A stretch of 64,000 bases of DNA from Hyphomonas sp. UBA5111 (lineage in GTDB: Bacteria; Pseudomonadota; Alphaproteobacteria; Caulobacterales; Hyphomonadaceae). The notes below the pieces were generated by a model. That model saw nothing but the letters and a program-made list of their open reading frames with translations, was not told the DNA's origin and ran no database searches. This document shows positions 50,785 to 60,436 of the stretch, piece after piece. The stretch spans positions 63,726-127,725 of the forward strand of contig DHZF01000157.1 in NCBI GenBank assembly GCA_002414505.1. Direction: 5' to 3'. How positions within the stretch are numbered: the stretch's first letter is position 1; each line of letters opens with the position of its first letter. Both the position numbers and the translations under genes were made by a program.

Positions 50785-52449
50785 TTACTTTAGATTACTT
50801 CCCGAAATCGCATGCGCAACGACCGTCCAAACCCCGTTGTCAAATTCAAGACCAACATCCCCGCTGTCTCCGGGAGGTTTAGTTGGTGTCGCTATCAGGC
50901 GTTCAAAGCCCTTGACCGCGGCTAAGCGCGGAGCGCTGGTGAAGAGCAATTCAGGTCCGCTTTGCGGTGTAGCGATATTCTCGATGAAAATGCGGAAGAC
51001 ATCATTCGGCCGGTAGGGTGAACGCACTTCATGGGACAGGAGCATAAAAGCGCTCTGCAGGTCGACCTTGCCCTTACACTGTTCGAGGACGCGGTAGAAA
51101 TGGGTATTATTACCACCATGGTGGGCAATCTGAACGACATTCAATGGGTGCATCGCATCAAGCAGTTGCCGGTGGTAGGGCTTGTTACCTGATGGTTTGA
51201 AGTCCACGCATCCTGTATCGCCGGAGATCAGGATACCCTGCTCATCGGAACGAAGATGGATCACATAGCTGAGCTGATTGCTCTCGGTAATGCTCTTCAG
51301 TGGAATTGTCTTGTAGAGCGCAAATGCAATTTGGCGTGCCACAGGAAGTTTCGCGCGATGCTTGTCGATTAGGCCGTTTGATGGGGCGAGCAGAATGAGT
51401 TCGAGACCATCGCCTGCACCACTTTTTGCACCAACAAGACTTTCGCTGGCTCCGTGCCACGCAAAGCGCCGCGGCACGCCATCCTGAATGGAGCGCGCAA
51501 ACATCGGAACCTTCTTCTTTTTTAGAGCGATAACGACCTTGTTCAGTTGCGCCGCATTAATGGCGTTCTTAGCATGCGACTTACGCAACAGATCGAGACG
51601 TGTCAGCGCGGTCGTCGGTTGGATGGCCCCGATAATCGGTTCGAAGCCTAGTCGGATCGGCGCGCGGGTGTGGATTCTCCAGGCGAGATACTCAAGGGGA
51701 TCCTCGGCTCGGATAGGATCAAGAAAGTCGGCGGTCCCTTCATCCAAGGGCTCATAGAGCATTACCGGCTCGTCCGTTACCGCGAAAGCGGCGTGGTCTA
51801 TTGGAACGGATGTGTCTCGTTCAAGCAGTCTTTCATCTATGTCCGCGATTTCTTGCAGGAAGAACTGATCGGGCGGCATATTATCCCACTGGCGACGTCC
51901 GGCCTCCCGATCAGCCTCCTCATGGTTGCGCGCAAAGAGAAGAATATCTCCATCGCCAGTCTCTATGGCGGTCTGCAAATCGTCGGCGACCCGGCGAATG
52001 TCGAGAACGCGCCGCTTTTGTTCGGCAAGGTATCGCTCTAGTGTCGGTTGCCGTTTCTGCTCGGGATCCGCATCGAAATCCCGTGCGAACTTGATAGCTA
52101 GTAGATTGCTGTCTTCGAGTGGACGCTCGGGAATCGTTTCTTCAGTATCGTCAGCAACTGGCGGCATCCAAGCCTCATCAATACTGACTTGCTCTGACTC
52201 AATAATCGCCACCATCCGGTTGAGATGATCGGAATCATAGTGGGTACCGATCAACAGGTTGAGTCGAATGGGGTCATCCTCTCTAGTATTCAACGCACCC
52301 CGTAGTTTCTGCAGGATATAGTCGTGCGCGAAGCCTCCACCATGCACTCCCGCGTCGGCCAAGATATTTATTGGACGCTGCGCGTTATCCTGGAACTGCA
52401 TCAAGATCGACGCGCCCAGATCGACATGGAACATGTCCAGCTTGATCAT
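50785..52449 (-). CDS. ComEC/Rec2-like metallo-beta-lactamase protein (cargo)
   Basis: 554 residues starting MIKLDMFHVDLGASILMQF at 52449, 7 bases after GGGAGG; an open frame to 52494 is not needed. MBL metal motif NLLIGTHYDSDHLNRM (His70, Asp72, Asp74, His75), ISGDTGCVDF (Asp ligand) and QIAHHGGNN (His) are intact and typical of the hydrolase domain of ComEC-family proteins, though no membrane domain is present. A middle insertion (about 110-330) is unrecognised. It could be a nuclease or phosphodiesterase; such soluble ComEC-like MBL proteins are seen in defence islands. It is inverted relative to the trb genes and lower in GC, so likely an insertion. Confidence 0.65.
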   Translation of the reverse strand: MIKLDMFHVDLGASILMQFQDNAQRPINILADAGVHGGGFAHDYILQKLRGALNTREDDPIRLNLLIGTHYDSDHLNRMVAIIESEQVSIDEAWMPPVADDTEETIPERPLEDSNLLAIKFARDFDADPEQKRQPTLERYLAEQKRRVLDIRRVADDLQTAIETGDGDILLFARNHEEADREAGRRQWDNMPPDQFFLQEIADIDERLLERDTSVPIDHAAFAVTDEPVMLYEPLDEGTADFLDPIRAEDPLEYLAWRIHTRAPIRLGFEPIIGAIQPTTALTRLDLLRKSHAKNAINAAQLNKVVIALKKKKVPMFARSIQDGVPRRFAWHGASESLVGAKSGAGDGLELILLAPSNGLIDKHRAKLPVARQIAFALYKTIPLKSITESNQLSYVIHLRSDEQGILISGDTGCVDFKPSGNKPYHRQLLDAMHPLNVVQIAHHGGNNTHFYRVLEQCKGKVDLQSAFMLLSHEVRSPYRPNDVFRIFIENIATPQSGPELLFTSAPRLAAVKGFERLIATPTKPPGDSGDVGLEFDNGVWTVVAHAISGSNLK

Positions 52450-52472
52450 TTGCTCCCTCCCACTCGACCACA

Positions 52473-52652
52473 CTAATCCGGCATCTTCGCACACTCCACC
52501 AACAATCTCTCATAAATAGAAATTTGTCTTGCCAGCATTGTCTGTCCCCGATCGTCGGTCCAGCTCACCCAACCTCCTGTAAGGTCCTCCGGCCCCAACT
52601 GTGCAGCACTGTTGAGTGCCCTGATGCTGGTCCCATCACCGATGAGGACCAC
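52473..52652 (-). CDS. Short ORF upstream of the MBL gene
   Basis: 59 residues from GTG 52652 (VVLIGDGTSIRALNSAAQ; VSWTDDRGQTMLARQI, ending RLLVECAKMPD), 23 bp upstream of the MBL gene and in the same direction. The sequence looks protein-like (hydrophobic core, helical C-terminus), but there is no strong ribosome site and the start is 9 bases inside the trbB gap. It may be a partner of the MBL protein. An open frame back to 52835 is antisense to trbB and not supported. Confidence 0.35.
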   Translation of the reverse strand: MVLIGDGTSIRALNSAAQLGPEDLTGGWVSWTDDRGQTMLARQISIYERLLVECAKMPD

Positions 52653-52660
52653 TTGCCGCC

Positions 52661-53641
<981 letters not shown>

Positions 53642-53653
53642 GGAGACCGACCG

Positions 53654-53986
53654 ATGTTCTACGACCAGATAAAGGCCCTCAACCGATCGCTTCACGCCGG
53701 CGTACTGCTGGCTTCGGTGAGCATGATATCGCTCCCCGCCCATGCCGCGGGCACGGGCATGCCCTGGGAAGGCCCGCTCGACCAGATCCTGCAATCGATC
53801 GAAGGCCCGGTCGCCCGGATTGTCGCGGTGATCATCATCACGCTGACCGGGCTGACGCTCGCATTCGGCGAGACCTCTGGCGGATTCCGCAAACTGATCC
53901 AGATCGTGTTCGGCCTGTCGATCGCCTTTGCGGCCACATCGTTCTTCCTGACCTTCTTCAGCTTCGGCGGCGGCGCGGTGCTCTGA
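53654..53986 (+). CDS. trbC: Conjugal pilin TrbC
   Basis: 110 residues: long leader peptide (LLASVSMISLPAHAAGTGMP), then two hydrophobic helices (ARIVAVIIITLTGLTLAFGE; FGLSIAFAATSFFLTFFSF). This matches VirB2/TrbC pilins, which are cleaved and cyclised by the TraF peptidase encoded at 41.3 kb. It overlaps trbD by one base. Confidence 0.85.
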   Translation: MFYDQIKALNRSLHAGVLLASVSMISLPAHAAGTGMPWEGPLDQILQSIEGPVARIVAVIIITLTGLTLAFGETSGGFRKLIQIVFGLSIAFAATSFFLTFFSFGGGAVL

Positions 53987-54240
53987 TGCTCGACGGCTAC
54001 GAGATCCCCCTCCACCGCTCGCTCGCCGAACCCATCCTGATGGCCGGCGCGCCACGTTCGGCCGCCATCGCCATCGGGACGCTGTCAGCCGCTTTGGCCC
54101 TCGGCTTCCGGCTCTGGATACCGGGGCTTGTGGTCTGGGTGGCGGGACACTCGCTCGCCGTCCTCATGGCCCGGTCCGATCCGGATTTTCTCGCCGTCGC
54201 AATCCGGTCTGCCCGTCACAAGGAACATCTTTCATGCTGA
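53986..54240 (+). CDS. trbD: TrbD (VirB3-like) membrane protein
   Basis: 84 residues. GYEIPLHRSLAEPILMAGAP is the signature start of TrbD/VirB3; it is followed by two TM helices (AIAIGTLSAALALGFRLWI; GLVVWVAGHSLAVLMA). Associates with the TrbE ATPase during pilus assembly; the end overlaps trbE by 7 bases. Confidence 0.88.
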   Translation: MLDGYEIPLHRSLAEPILMAGAPRSAAIAIGTLSAALALGFRLWIPGLVVWVAGHSLAVLMARSDPDFLAVAIRSARHKEHLSC

Positions 54241-56681
54241 ACCTTTCCGAATACGCGGCGAAACCGGCACACCTCTCAGACTACCTCCCCTGGGCGTGCC
54301 TCGTCGCGCCGGGCGTCGTCCTCAACAAGGACGGCGCCTTCCAGACAAGCTTCCGCTATCGCGGCCCCGACCTTGAAAGCTCAACGGAAGCCGAACTCGT
54401 TGCGGTGACGGCGCGGGTCAACAATGTGCTCCGCCGGTTCGGATCGGGCTGGGCGCTGTTCTTTGAAGCGGTCCGGCAGGAGGCCGAGAGTTTACCCGAA
54501 AGTGCGTTCGGCGATGCGGCAGCCTGGCTGATCGAGCAAGAGCGGCGCGCATCTGGCGAAGAGACCGGGGCAAGGTACGAAAGCACCTACTACCTCACCC
54601 TGCTCTGGCTCCCGCCGGCCGATGCGACGGGCCGGGCGGAGAAGGCGCTGATCGAACGGCCCGAAAAGCGGGACGGCGAAGACTGGCGCCAGCGGCTCGA
54701 GCAATTCCGGACACGCGCCGCGCAGACGCTGGACCTGCTCTCGACAGCATTGGATGAGATCCATCCGCTCTCGGATGCAGAGACGCTCACCTATCTCCAT
54801 GCCTGCATCTCATCGAAACGCCATCCGGTCGCTGTGCCAGACTTGCCGGTCTTTCTGGATGCCGTGCTTGCCGACGAATCCTTCGATGGCGGACTTGAGC
54901 CTCGCATTGGCAATGTTCATCTTGCAACGCTGACCCTGCTCGGCTTTCCGACATCAACTCTGCCGGGCATGCTGGATGAGCTCAACCGGCTCGGCTTCTC
55001 CTATCGCTGGACGACGCGCTACATCGCCATGGACAAGGCCGAAGCCGAAAAGCTCCTGGCCAGGAAGCGCCGACACTGGTTTGCGAAGCGCAAATCCGTT
55101 GGCGCAGTTCTCCGCGAAACGCTGTTTAACGAACAGGCTGCCCTGCTCGACAATGATGCGGACAACAAGGCCGCTGATGCCGATGCGGCGCTTCAGGAGC
55201 TTGGCTCCGACCTCGTTTCCTATGGCTATGTCACGACCACGCTGACCTTGATGGGCGAGACGCGTGAAGAGGTCGAAGCCCGCAATCGCGCGGTCGAGCG
55301 CGTGATCAATGGACGCGGATTCACCACGATCAGGGAAACCCTCAACGCAGTTGAAGCCTGGCTCGGCTCCCTGCCCGGCCATGTCTACGCCAATGTCCGA
55401 CAGCCCATCCTGCATACGCTGAACCTTGCCCATCTCACCCCTATCTCCTCGGTTTGGGCGGGCGATCAATGGAACAGCCATCTTGGTGACCGCGCCCTCA
55501 TTGAGGCGCAGACCGAAGTCACCACGCCGTTCCGGCTCAACCTGCATGTCGGCGATGTCGGCCATACGCTGATCATCGGCCCGACAGGCTCCGGCAAATC
55601 GGTGCTCCTGTCGCTCCTCGCGGCGCAATGGCAACGATACGAGGACGCGCAGGCCTTCATCTTCGACAAGGGCCGTTCGGTGCGGGCGGTGACGCTCGCC
55701 ATGGGCGGCACCTGGTTGCCGCTCGCGGGCGATGAGCGTCCGGCGCTGCAACCTCTGAAAGACATCGATACCGAGCGCGGCGCGAGCTTTGCCGCAGACT
55801 GGCTGCTCGGTCTGATCGAAGCCGAAGGCGTGACGGTCACGCCGGACCTGAAGTCCGTCTTGTGGGACGCGGTGCAGTCACTGGCTTCAGCGCCTGTTGC
55901 CGAACGGACGCTGACAGGGCTCAGCCTGATCCTGCAATCCGATACGCTGAAAGCGGCGCTCCATCCCTACACGCTGGAAGGCGCCCATGGGCACCTGCTC
56001 GATAGCGATGCCGAAGACCTCGACTTGTCATCTGTAGCCTGTTTCGAGATGGACGAGCTGATGCAGACGCCGTCTGCGGTCGCGCCGGTCATTACTTATC
56101 TCTTCCACCGGCTGGAAGACCGGTTCGATGGCAAGCCCACCCTGCTCATTCTCGATGAGGCCTGGCTGTTCTTGGATCATCCGGTGTTTGCGGCGCGGCT
56201 GCGCGACTGGTTGAAAACGCTACGCAAGAAGAATGTTGCGGTCATGTTTGCGACCCAGTCGCTTGCTGACATTGAAGGCGCCTCCATTGCGCCCGCCCTG
56301 ATCGAGTCCTGCCCGACGCGGATATTCCTGCCGAATGAGCGCGCGCTCGAGCCGGGATCACAATCTGTCTATCGCCGCTTCGGCCTCAATGATCGTCAGA
56401 TCGACATCATCGCGAAGTCCGTACCGAAGCGCGACTATTACTATACCTCGCCGCTTGGCTGCCGCTTGTTCGAGCTTGGCCTTGGCGAAGTCGCGCTCGC
56501 TTTTTGCGGCGCCGCCTCCCCTGCCGACCAGAAGCAGATGGATGGGCTTCTTGAAGCCGGCGCAGGCGCGGGCTTCGCCCAGGGCTGGCTGGAGCTGAAA
56601 CAGCTCGGCTGGGCCGCTGACCTGCTCGGCGACTGGCCGGATGCCGCTGGCCGATCCCCCGCCCAGATGGCTGCCGAATAG
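54234..56681 (+). CDS. trbE: TrbE (VirB4-like) ATPase
   Basis: 815 residues. N-terminal CagE/TrbE domain (SDYLPWACLVAPGVVLNKDG), then the ATPase with Walker A in IIGPTGSGKSVLLSLLAAQW (about 445) and Walker B in TLLILDEAWLFLDH (about 640). VMFATQSLADIEGASIAPAL is the VirB4 motif after Walker B. It energises pilin extraction and secretion at the inner membrane. Normal length for TrbE. Confidence 0.92.
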   Translation: MLNLSEYAAKPAHLSDYLPWACLVAPGVVLNKDGAFQTSFRYRGPDLESSTEAELVAVTARVNNVLRRFGSGWALFFEAVRQEAESLPESAFGDAAAWLIEQERRASGEETGARYESTYYLTLLWLPPADATGRAEKALIERPEKRDGEDWRQRLEQFRTRAAQTLDLLSTALDEIHPLSDAETLTYLHACISSKRHPVAVPDLPVFLDAVLADESFDGGLEPRIGNVHLATLTLLGFPTSTLPGMLDELNRLGFSYRWTTRYIAMDKAEAEKLLARKRRHWFAKRKSVGAVLRETLFNEQAALLDNDADNKAADADAALQELGSDLVSYGYVTTTLTLMGETREEVEARNRAVERVINGRGFTTIRETLNAVEAWLGSLPGHVYANVRQPILHTLNLAHLTPISSVWAGDQWNSHLGDRALIEAQTEVTTPFRLNLHVGDVGHTLIIGPTGSGKSVLLSLLAAQWQRYEDAQAFIFDKGRSVRAVTLAMGGTWLPLAGDERPALQPLKDIDTERGASFAADWLLGLIEAEGVTVTPDLKSVLWDAVQSLASAPVAERTLTGLSLILQSDTLKAALHPYTLEGAHGHLLDSDAEDLDLSSVACFEMDELMQTPSAVAPVITYLFHRLEDRFDGKPTLLILDEAWLFLDHPVFAARLRDWLKTLRKKNVAVMFATQSLADIEGASIAPALIESCPTRIFLPNERALEPGSQSVYRRFGLNDRQIDIIAKSVPKRDYYYTSPLGCRLFELGLGEVALAFCGAASPADQKQMDGLLEAGAGAGFAQGWLELKQLGWAADLLGDWPDAAGRSPAQMAAE

Positions 56682-56692
56682 GAGTCCCGATC

Positions 56693-57406
56693 ATGAAACG
56701 CCTATCCCTTTCCATTGTAGTGTCTGCCTTTGTCTGCGCAGCACCCGTAACCGTATATCTGACCCCGCCAGCAGCCGCACAGCTCGCAGTCTATGACCCG
56801 GCCAATCATGCCCAGAACATCTTGCAGGCCGTACGGGCACTTCAGGAAATCGATAACCAGGTTCGCCAGCTCACCCATGAGATCGACATGATCGAGAAAA
56901 TGGCGCGGGATTTGGAAACCCTGCCTGTCGAAGTTGCCCGCGCCATCATTGCCGACCGCATCCGCCGCATCGGAGAACTCATGCGCGACGCCGAAGGGAT
57001 TGGCTACGGCGTCGAGGAGGTCGAGGAGGAGTATGAGAACCTCTATCCTGAAACCTATGGCGACACACCGCCTCAGTCCGATGTACTTGTAGAGGATGCG
57101 CGCGCCCGCTGGCGCCAGTCGCGCAATGCCCACAAGCACACGCTCCTCATGGTCGCTGAGACCGTGCGCAACAATGCCGAGGATTCCGAGGCACTGACCG
57201 GCTTGGTGGATGAGAGCCAGACAGCCATCGGCAATCTCCAGGCCCTGCAGGCCGGCAACCAGATCGGTGCACTCTCGGCCGAACAGCTGATCCAGATGGA
57301 AGCGCTGATGGCCGCCCATTACCGGGCCATAGCCTTCGACCGGGCACGTGAGCTTGAAGAGGCCGAACGCGGCCGGGCCCGTCTTAAATCCTTCCTCGGA
57401 GACTGA
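56693..57406 (+). CDS. trbJ: TrbJ (VirB5-like) protein
   Basis: 237 residues with a signal peptide (SIVVSAFVCAAPVTVYL...PAAA) and long helical repeats (YDPANHAQNILQAVRALQEI; QVRQLTHEIDMIEKMARDLE; NNAEDSEALTGLVDESQTAI), as in TrbJ/VirB5 minor pilus components. YDPANHAQN is a highly conserved TrbJ start motif. Eleven bases after trbE. Confidence 0.9.
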   Translation: MKRLSLSIVVSAFVCAAPVTVYLTPPAAAQLAVYDPANHAQNILQAVRALQEIDNQVRQLTHEIDMIEKMARDLETLPVEVARAIIADRIRRIGELMRDAEGIGYGVEEVEEEYENLYPETYGDTPPQSDVLVEDARARWRQSRNAHKHTLLMVAETVRNNAEDSEALTGLVDESQTAIGNLQALQAGNQIGALSAEQLIQMEALMAAHYRAIAFDRARELEEAERGRARLKSFLGD

Positions 57407-57412
57407 CCCGTC

Positions 57413-58732
57413 ATGGAAGAGATGGGCGTCATCGACCGGTTCCTCGAAACCTTCATTGCCTATATCGATTCAGGCTTCGGCCTGCTTGCCGGCGATGTCG
57501 CTTACCTGACAACCACACTGATAGTCATAGACATCACGCTCGCCGGTCTCTTCTGGGCGCTGTCGCAGAATGCCGACGTCATGTCGGGCCTCCTCAAGAA
57601 GGTGCTCTATGTCGGCTTCTTCGCCTTCATCATCGGCAACTTCACCCTGCTCGCCAACATCGTGTTCGAGAGCTTCGCGAGCCTCGGTGTGAAGGCGGGC
57701 TCCAGCACGCTGACGGCAGGCGACCTTATGCGACCGGGCTATATTGCCGGGGTTGGGTTCGAGGCGGCAGAACCCTTGCTGGCCGAAATCGGCGACATGC
57801 TCGGCCCGATCAGCTTCTTTCACAATTTCATCCTGATTGCCGTAATGTTTCTTGCCTGGGCGATCATCCTCGTCGCCTTCTTCGTACTCGCGGTGCAGCT
57901 TTTCGTGGCGATCCTGGAGTTCAAGCTAACGACGCTGGCTGGGTTCGTGCTGATCCCGTTCGCGCTCTGGAACAGGACCAGCTTTCTCGCCGAACGCGTC
58001 CTCGGCAATGTCGTCACATCCGGTATCAAGCTCATGGTCCTCGCTGTCGTCATTGGCATCGGCTCGACCCTCTTTACCTCCATCACCGATGCTTTCACCG
58101 GCCCGGGCGACGTCACCCTTGCGCAAGTCATGGGGACCGTTCTGGCCGCCATCGTCTTTCTCTGGATGGGCGTGTTCGCACCGGGCATTGCGTCAGGCCT
58201 TGTCACCGGGGCACCGCAGCTTGGCGCCGGTTCGGTCGTCGGCACAACAGCCGCTGTGGGTGCGGGCGCGATCCTCGCAGGCACAGGCACAATCGCTGCT
58301 GGACGCGCCGCAATTGGCGGGGCGTCGGCAGCGGTCAAGGCCGGGGCCTCAATGTCGGGCGCGGCTCGCACCTCGTATGACCTTGGACGGCTTGGTTCCG
58401 GCGCCACCGGCTGGCGCGGGCATCTCGCTGGAGCCACAGGTATGGCGCAGGCTGGCTCGGACGCCATGCGGCGCATGGCCGGACGGCCCTTGCAAGGCGC
58501 CCGAAATGCTTACAGGCGCGGCAGTGAAGCCGCCTTTGCGGCAACCGGCGGGAGCACAGCATCTACGGGCGTCAGCGATGCCGGAACCAGCGGTTCAAGC
58601 CCGGCCTGGGCCCGGCGCCTGCGCACAGAACAACGCCTGCAGCATGCCGGCGCGATCACTGTGCACGCTCTGAAAGATGGCGACCGCGGCATGGCTGGTG
58701 AGAACCCGAAACTTCAAAGAGACGAGGACTGA
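57413..58732 (+). CDS. trbL: TrbL (VirB6-like) polytopic protein
   Basis: 439 residues. Five to six TM helices in the first 270 residues (GDVAYLTTTLIVIDITLAGL; NFILIAVMFLAWAIILVAFF; LAGFVLIPFALWNRTSFLAE), then a Gly/Ala/Ser-rich tail. This is TrbL, the inner-membrane channel subunit. It starts 6 bases after trbJ. Its end is close to the trbF start. Confidence 0.9.
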   Translation: MEEMGVIDRFLETFIAYIDSGFGLLAGDVAYLTTTLIVIDITLAGLFWALSQNADVMSGLLKKVLYVGFFAFIIGNFTLLANIVFESFASLGVKAGSSTLTAGDLMRPGYIAGVGFEAAEPLLAEIGDMLGPISFFHNFILIAVMFLAWAIILVAFFVLAVQLFVAILEFKLTTLAGFVLIPFALWNRTSFLAERVLGNVVTSGIKLMVLAVVIGIGSTLFTSITDAFTGPGDVTLAQVMGTVLAAIVFLWMGVFAPGIASGLVTGAPQLGAGSVVGTTAAVGAGAILAGTGTIAAGRAAIGGASAAVKAGASMSGAARTSYDLGRLGSGATGWRGHLAGATGMAQAGSDAMRRMAGRPLQGARNAYRRGSEAAFAATGGSTASTGVSDAGTSGSSPAWARRLRTEQRLQHAGAITVHALKDGDRGMAGENPKLQRDED

Positions 58733-58736
58733 TCCC

Positions 58737-59432
58737 ATGTTCAGGCGAACTTCCACCCATTACGGGCAAAGCCCGCATCCCGAAACGCCTTACCAGAAAG
58801 CCGGCCAGATCTGGGATGACCGGATCGGATCTGCCCGCGTACAGGCCAGGAACTGGCGGCTGATGGCACTCGGGTTGCTGGTCCTTCTGACGGCCTCTTC
58901 AGCCGCCCTTGTTTGGCGCAGCCTGCAATCCACAGTGACGCCATATGTGGTCGAAGTGGACGACACAGGCTCTGTGAAAGCCGTCGGCCCTGCCCTCGCC
59001 AATTACGACCCGACCGATGCGCAAGTCGCCCATCACCTCGCCAACTTCATCTCCGATGTCCGCAGTCTTTCCATCGATCCGGTCATTGTCCGGCAGAACT
59101 GGTTGGCGGCCTATGACTATGTGACCGACAAGGCCGCCATCACGCTCAGCGATTATGCCCGCGACAATGACCCCTTCGCCGAGATCGGACGTCGCTCGCG
59201 CAGTGTCGATGTCGTAAGTGTCGTCCGCGTCTCGGACGAGTCCTTCCAGGCGCGCTGGCTTGAGAAGACCTACGAGAATGGCGCGCTGACCGGCGTCAAA
59301 CGGTTCACCGGCCTCTTCACCCTGATCCACTCCCCGCCGCGCGATGCGCCGACGCTCCGCGCCAACCCGCTCGGCCTCTACATCCACAGCCTCAATTGGG
59401 GCGAAGACCTTGTCACAGGAGACAACCCATGA
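58737..59432 (+). CDS. trbF: TrbF (VirB8-like) protein
   Basis: 231 residues from ATG 58737 (MFRRTSTHYG). Conserved TPYQKAGQIWDDRIGSARVQ start, one TM helix (ALGLLVLLTASSAALVW), and a periplasmic VirB8 fold (DPVIVRQNWLAAYDYVTDKA; QARWLEKTYENGALTGVKRF). Scaffold of the mating channel. An upstream extension into trbL is rejected because of the conserved start. Confidence 0.9.
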   Translation: MFRRTSTHYGQSPHPETPYQKAGQIWDDRIGSARVQARNWRLMALGLLVLLTASSAALVWRSLQSTVTPYVVEVDDTGSVKAVGPALANYDPTDAQVAHHLANFISDVRSLSIDPVIVRQNWLAAYDYVTDKAAITLSDYARDNDPFAEIGRRSRSVDVVSVVRVSDESFQARWLEKTYENGALTGVKRFTGLFTLIHSPPRDAPTLRANPLGLYIHSLNWGEDLVTGDNP

Positions 59433-60436
59433 TCCGCACTCTCACACTGGTATCCACACTGGCCCTTGCCACCGCCTGCGCCAGCGTTCCGGAGGCCGCG
59501 CCGATCGAGCCGGAACTGTTTGTCGCCGCCGCGCAGGTCGAGGACGCAGAGCCCCGTCCTGTCGAGATCGTCGAAACACCAACACCTTTGCCGCTTCCCG
59601 GCCAGATGAAACCGGTCGACGGGGTCAAGCGCACGGTAACCCGTGTCTATACCTCGCCCTCCGAGACGATCCGCAAGGGCAGATCAGAAGCCCGGATCGA
59701 ACCGTCCGTGGACGGCTATGTAAATGCCATTCAGGTCTATCCCTATACAGAAGGGGCGCTGTACAGATTGTATGCCGCGCCGGGACAGGTCTCCGACATT
59801 GCGCTGCAGCCCGGCGAGACGCTGGTCTCTGTCTCGGCTGGCGATACGGTGCGCTGGATTGTGGGAGATACATCCTCCGGTTCAGGCGGAACAGCACGCG
59901 CACATGTTCTGGTCAAACCGATCGGCGCCGGCCTCTCGACCAATCTCATGATTGCGACAGACCGGCGGACCTATCATCTGGAACTGGAGAGCGGTGACGG
60001 CACCTATATGGCGGCGTTGTCTTGGCGCTATCCGGCCGACGAGCTCTCGCAACTCATCTCTCGCAACAGCGTAGCGCTCGCGCGGGAAGAGACATCAATC
60101 ATGCCGGGTGTTGCACTCGACCGGCTGGACTTTGATTACCTGATCGATGGTGACCGTCCAGACTGGCGACCCGTCCGCGTGTTCGATGATGGGCGGCAGG
60201 TTTTCATCCAGATGCCGGAAGGGTTGTCGACTATGGAGGCCCCGCCCCTCTTTGTCCTTGGCGTTTCTGGCGAGGCCGAACTCGTCAATTATCGCCTCAA
60301 GGGCAATTACTACATTGTCGATCATCTCTTCCGGGCCGCTGAGCTTCGCCTTGGTGAGAAATCCCAGACCGTGGTGCGGATCCGCAAACGCGAACCGAGG
60401 TCTGGTCTCGCGAGCCTGTTCGGGAGCAAGGGATGA
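59429..60436 (+). CDS. trbG: TrbG (VirB9-like) outer-core protein
   Basis: 335 residues from ATG 59429, overlapping trbF by ATGA. Lipoprotein-like signal (LALATACASVPEAAP), then VirB9 segments (GALYRLYAAPGQVSDIALQP; DTVRWIVGDTSSGSGG; LVKPIGAGLSTNLMIATDRR; TVVRIRKREPRSGL). Forms the outer-membrane core complex with TrbI. Starts further upstream (59396) are not conserved. Confidence 0.9.
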   Translation: MIRTLTLVSTLALATACASVPEAAPIEPELFVAAAQVEDAEPRPVEIVETPTPLPLPGQMKPVDGVKRTVTRVYTSPSETIRKGRSEARIEPSVDGYVNAIQVYPYTEGALYRLYAAPGQVSDIALQPGETLVSVSAGDTVRWIVGDTSSGSGGTARAHVLVKPIGAGLSTNLMIATDRRTYHLELESGDGTYMAALSWRYPADELSQLISRNSVALAREETSIMPGVALDRLDFDYLIDGDRPDWRPVRVFDDGRQVFIQMPEGLSTMEAPPLFVLGVSGEAELVNYRLKGNYYIVDHLFRAAELRLGEKSQTVVRIRKREPRSGLASLFGSKG

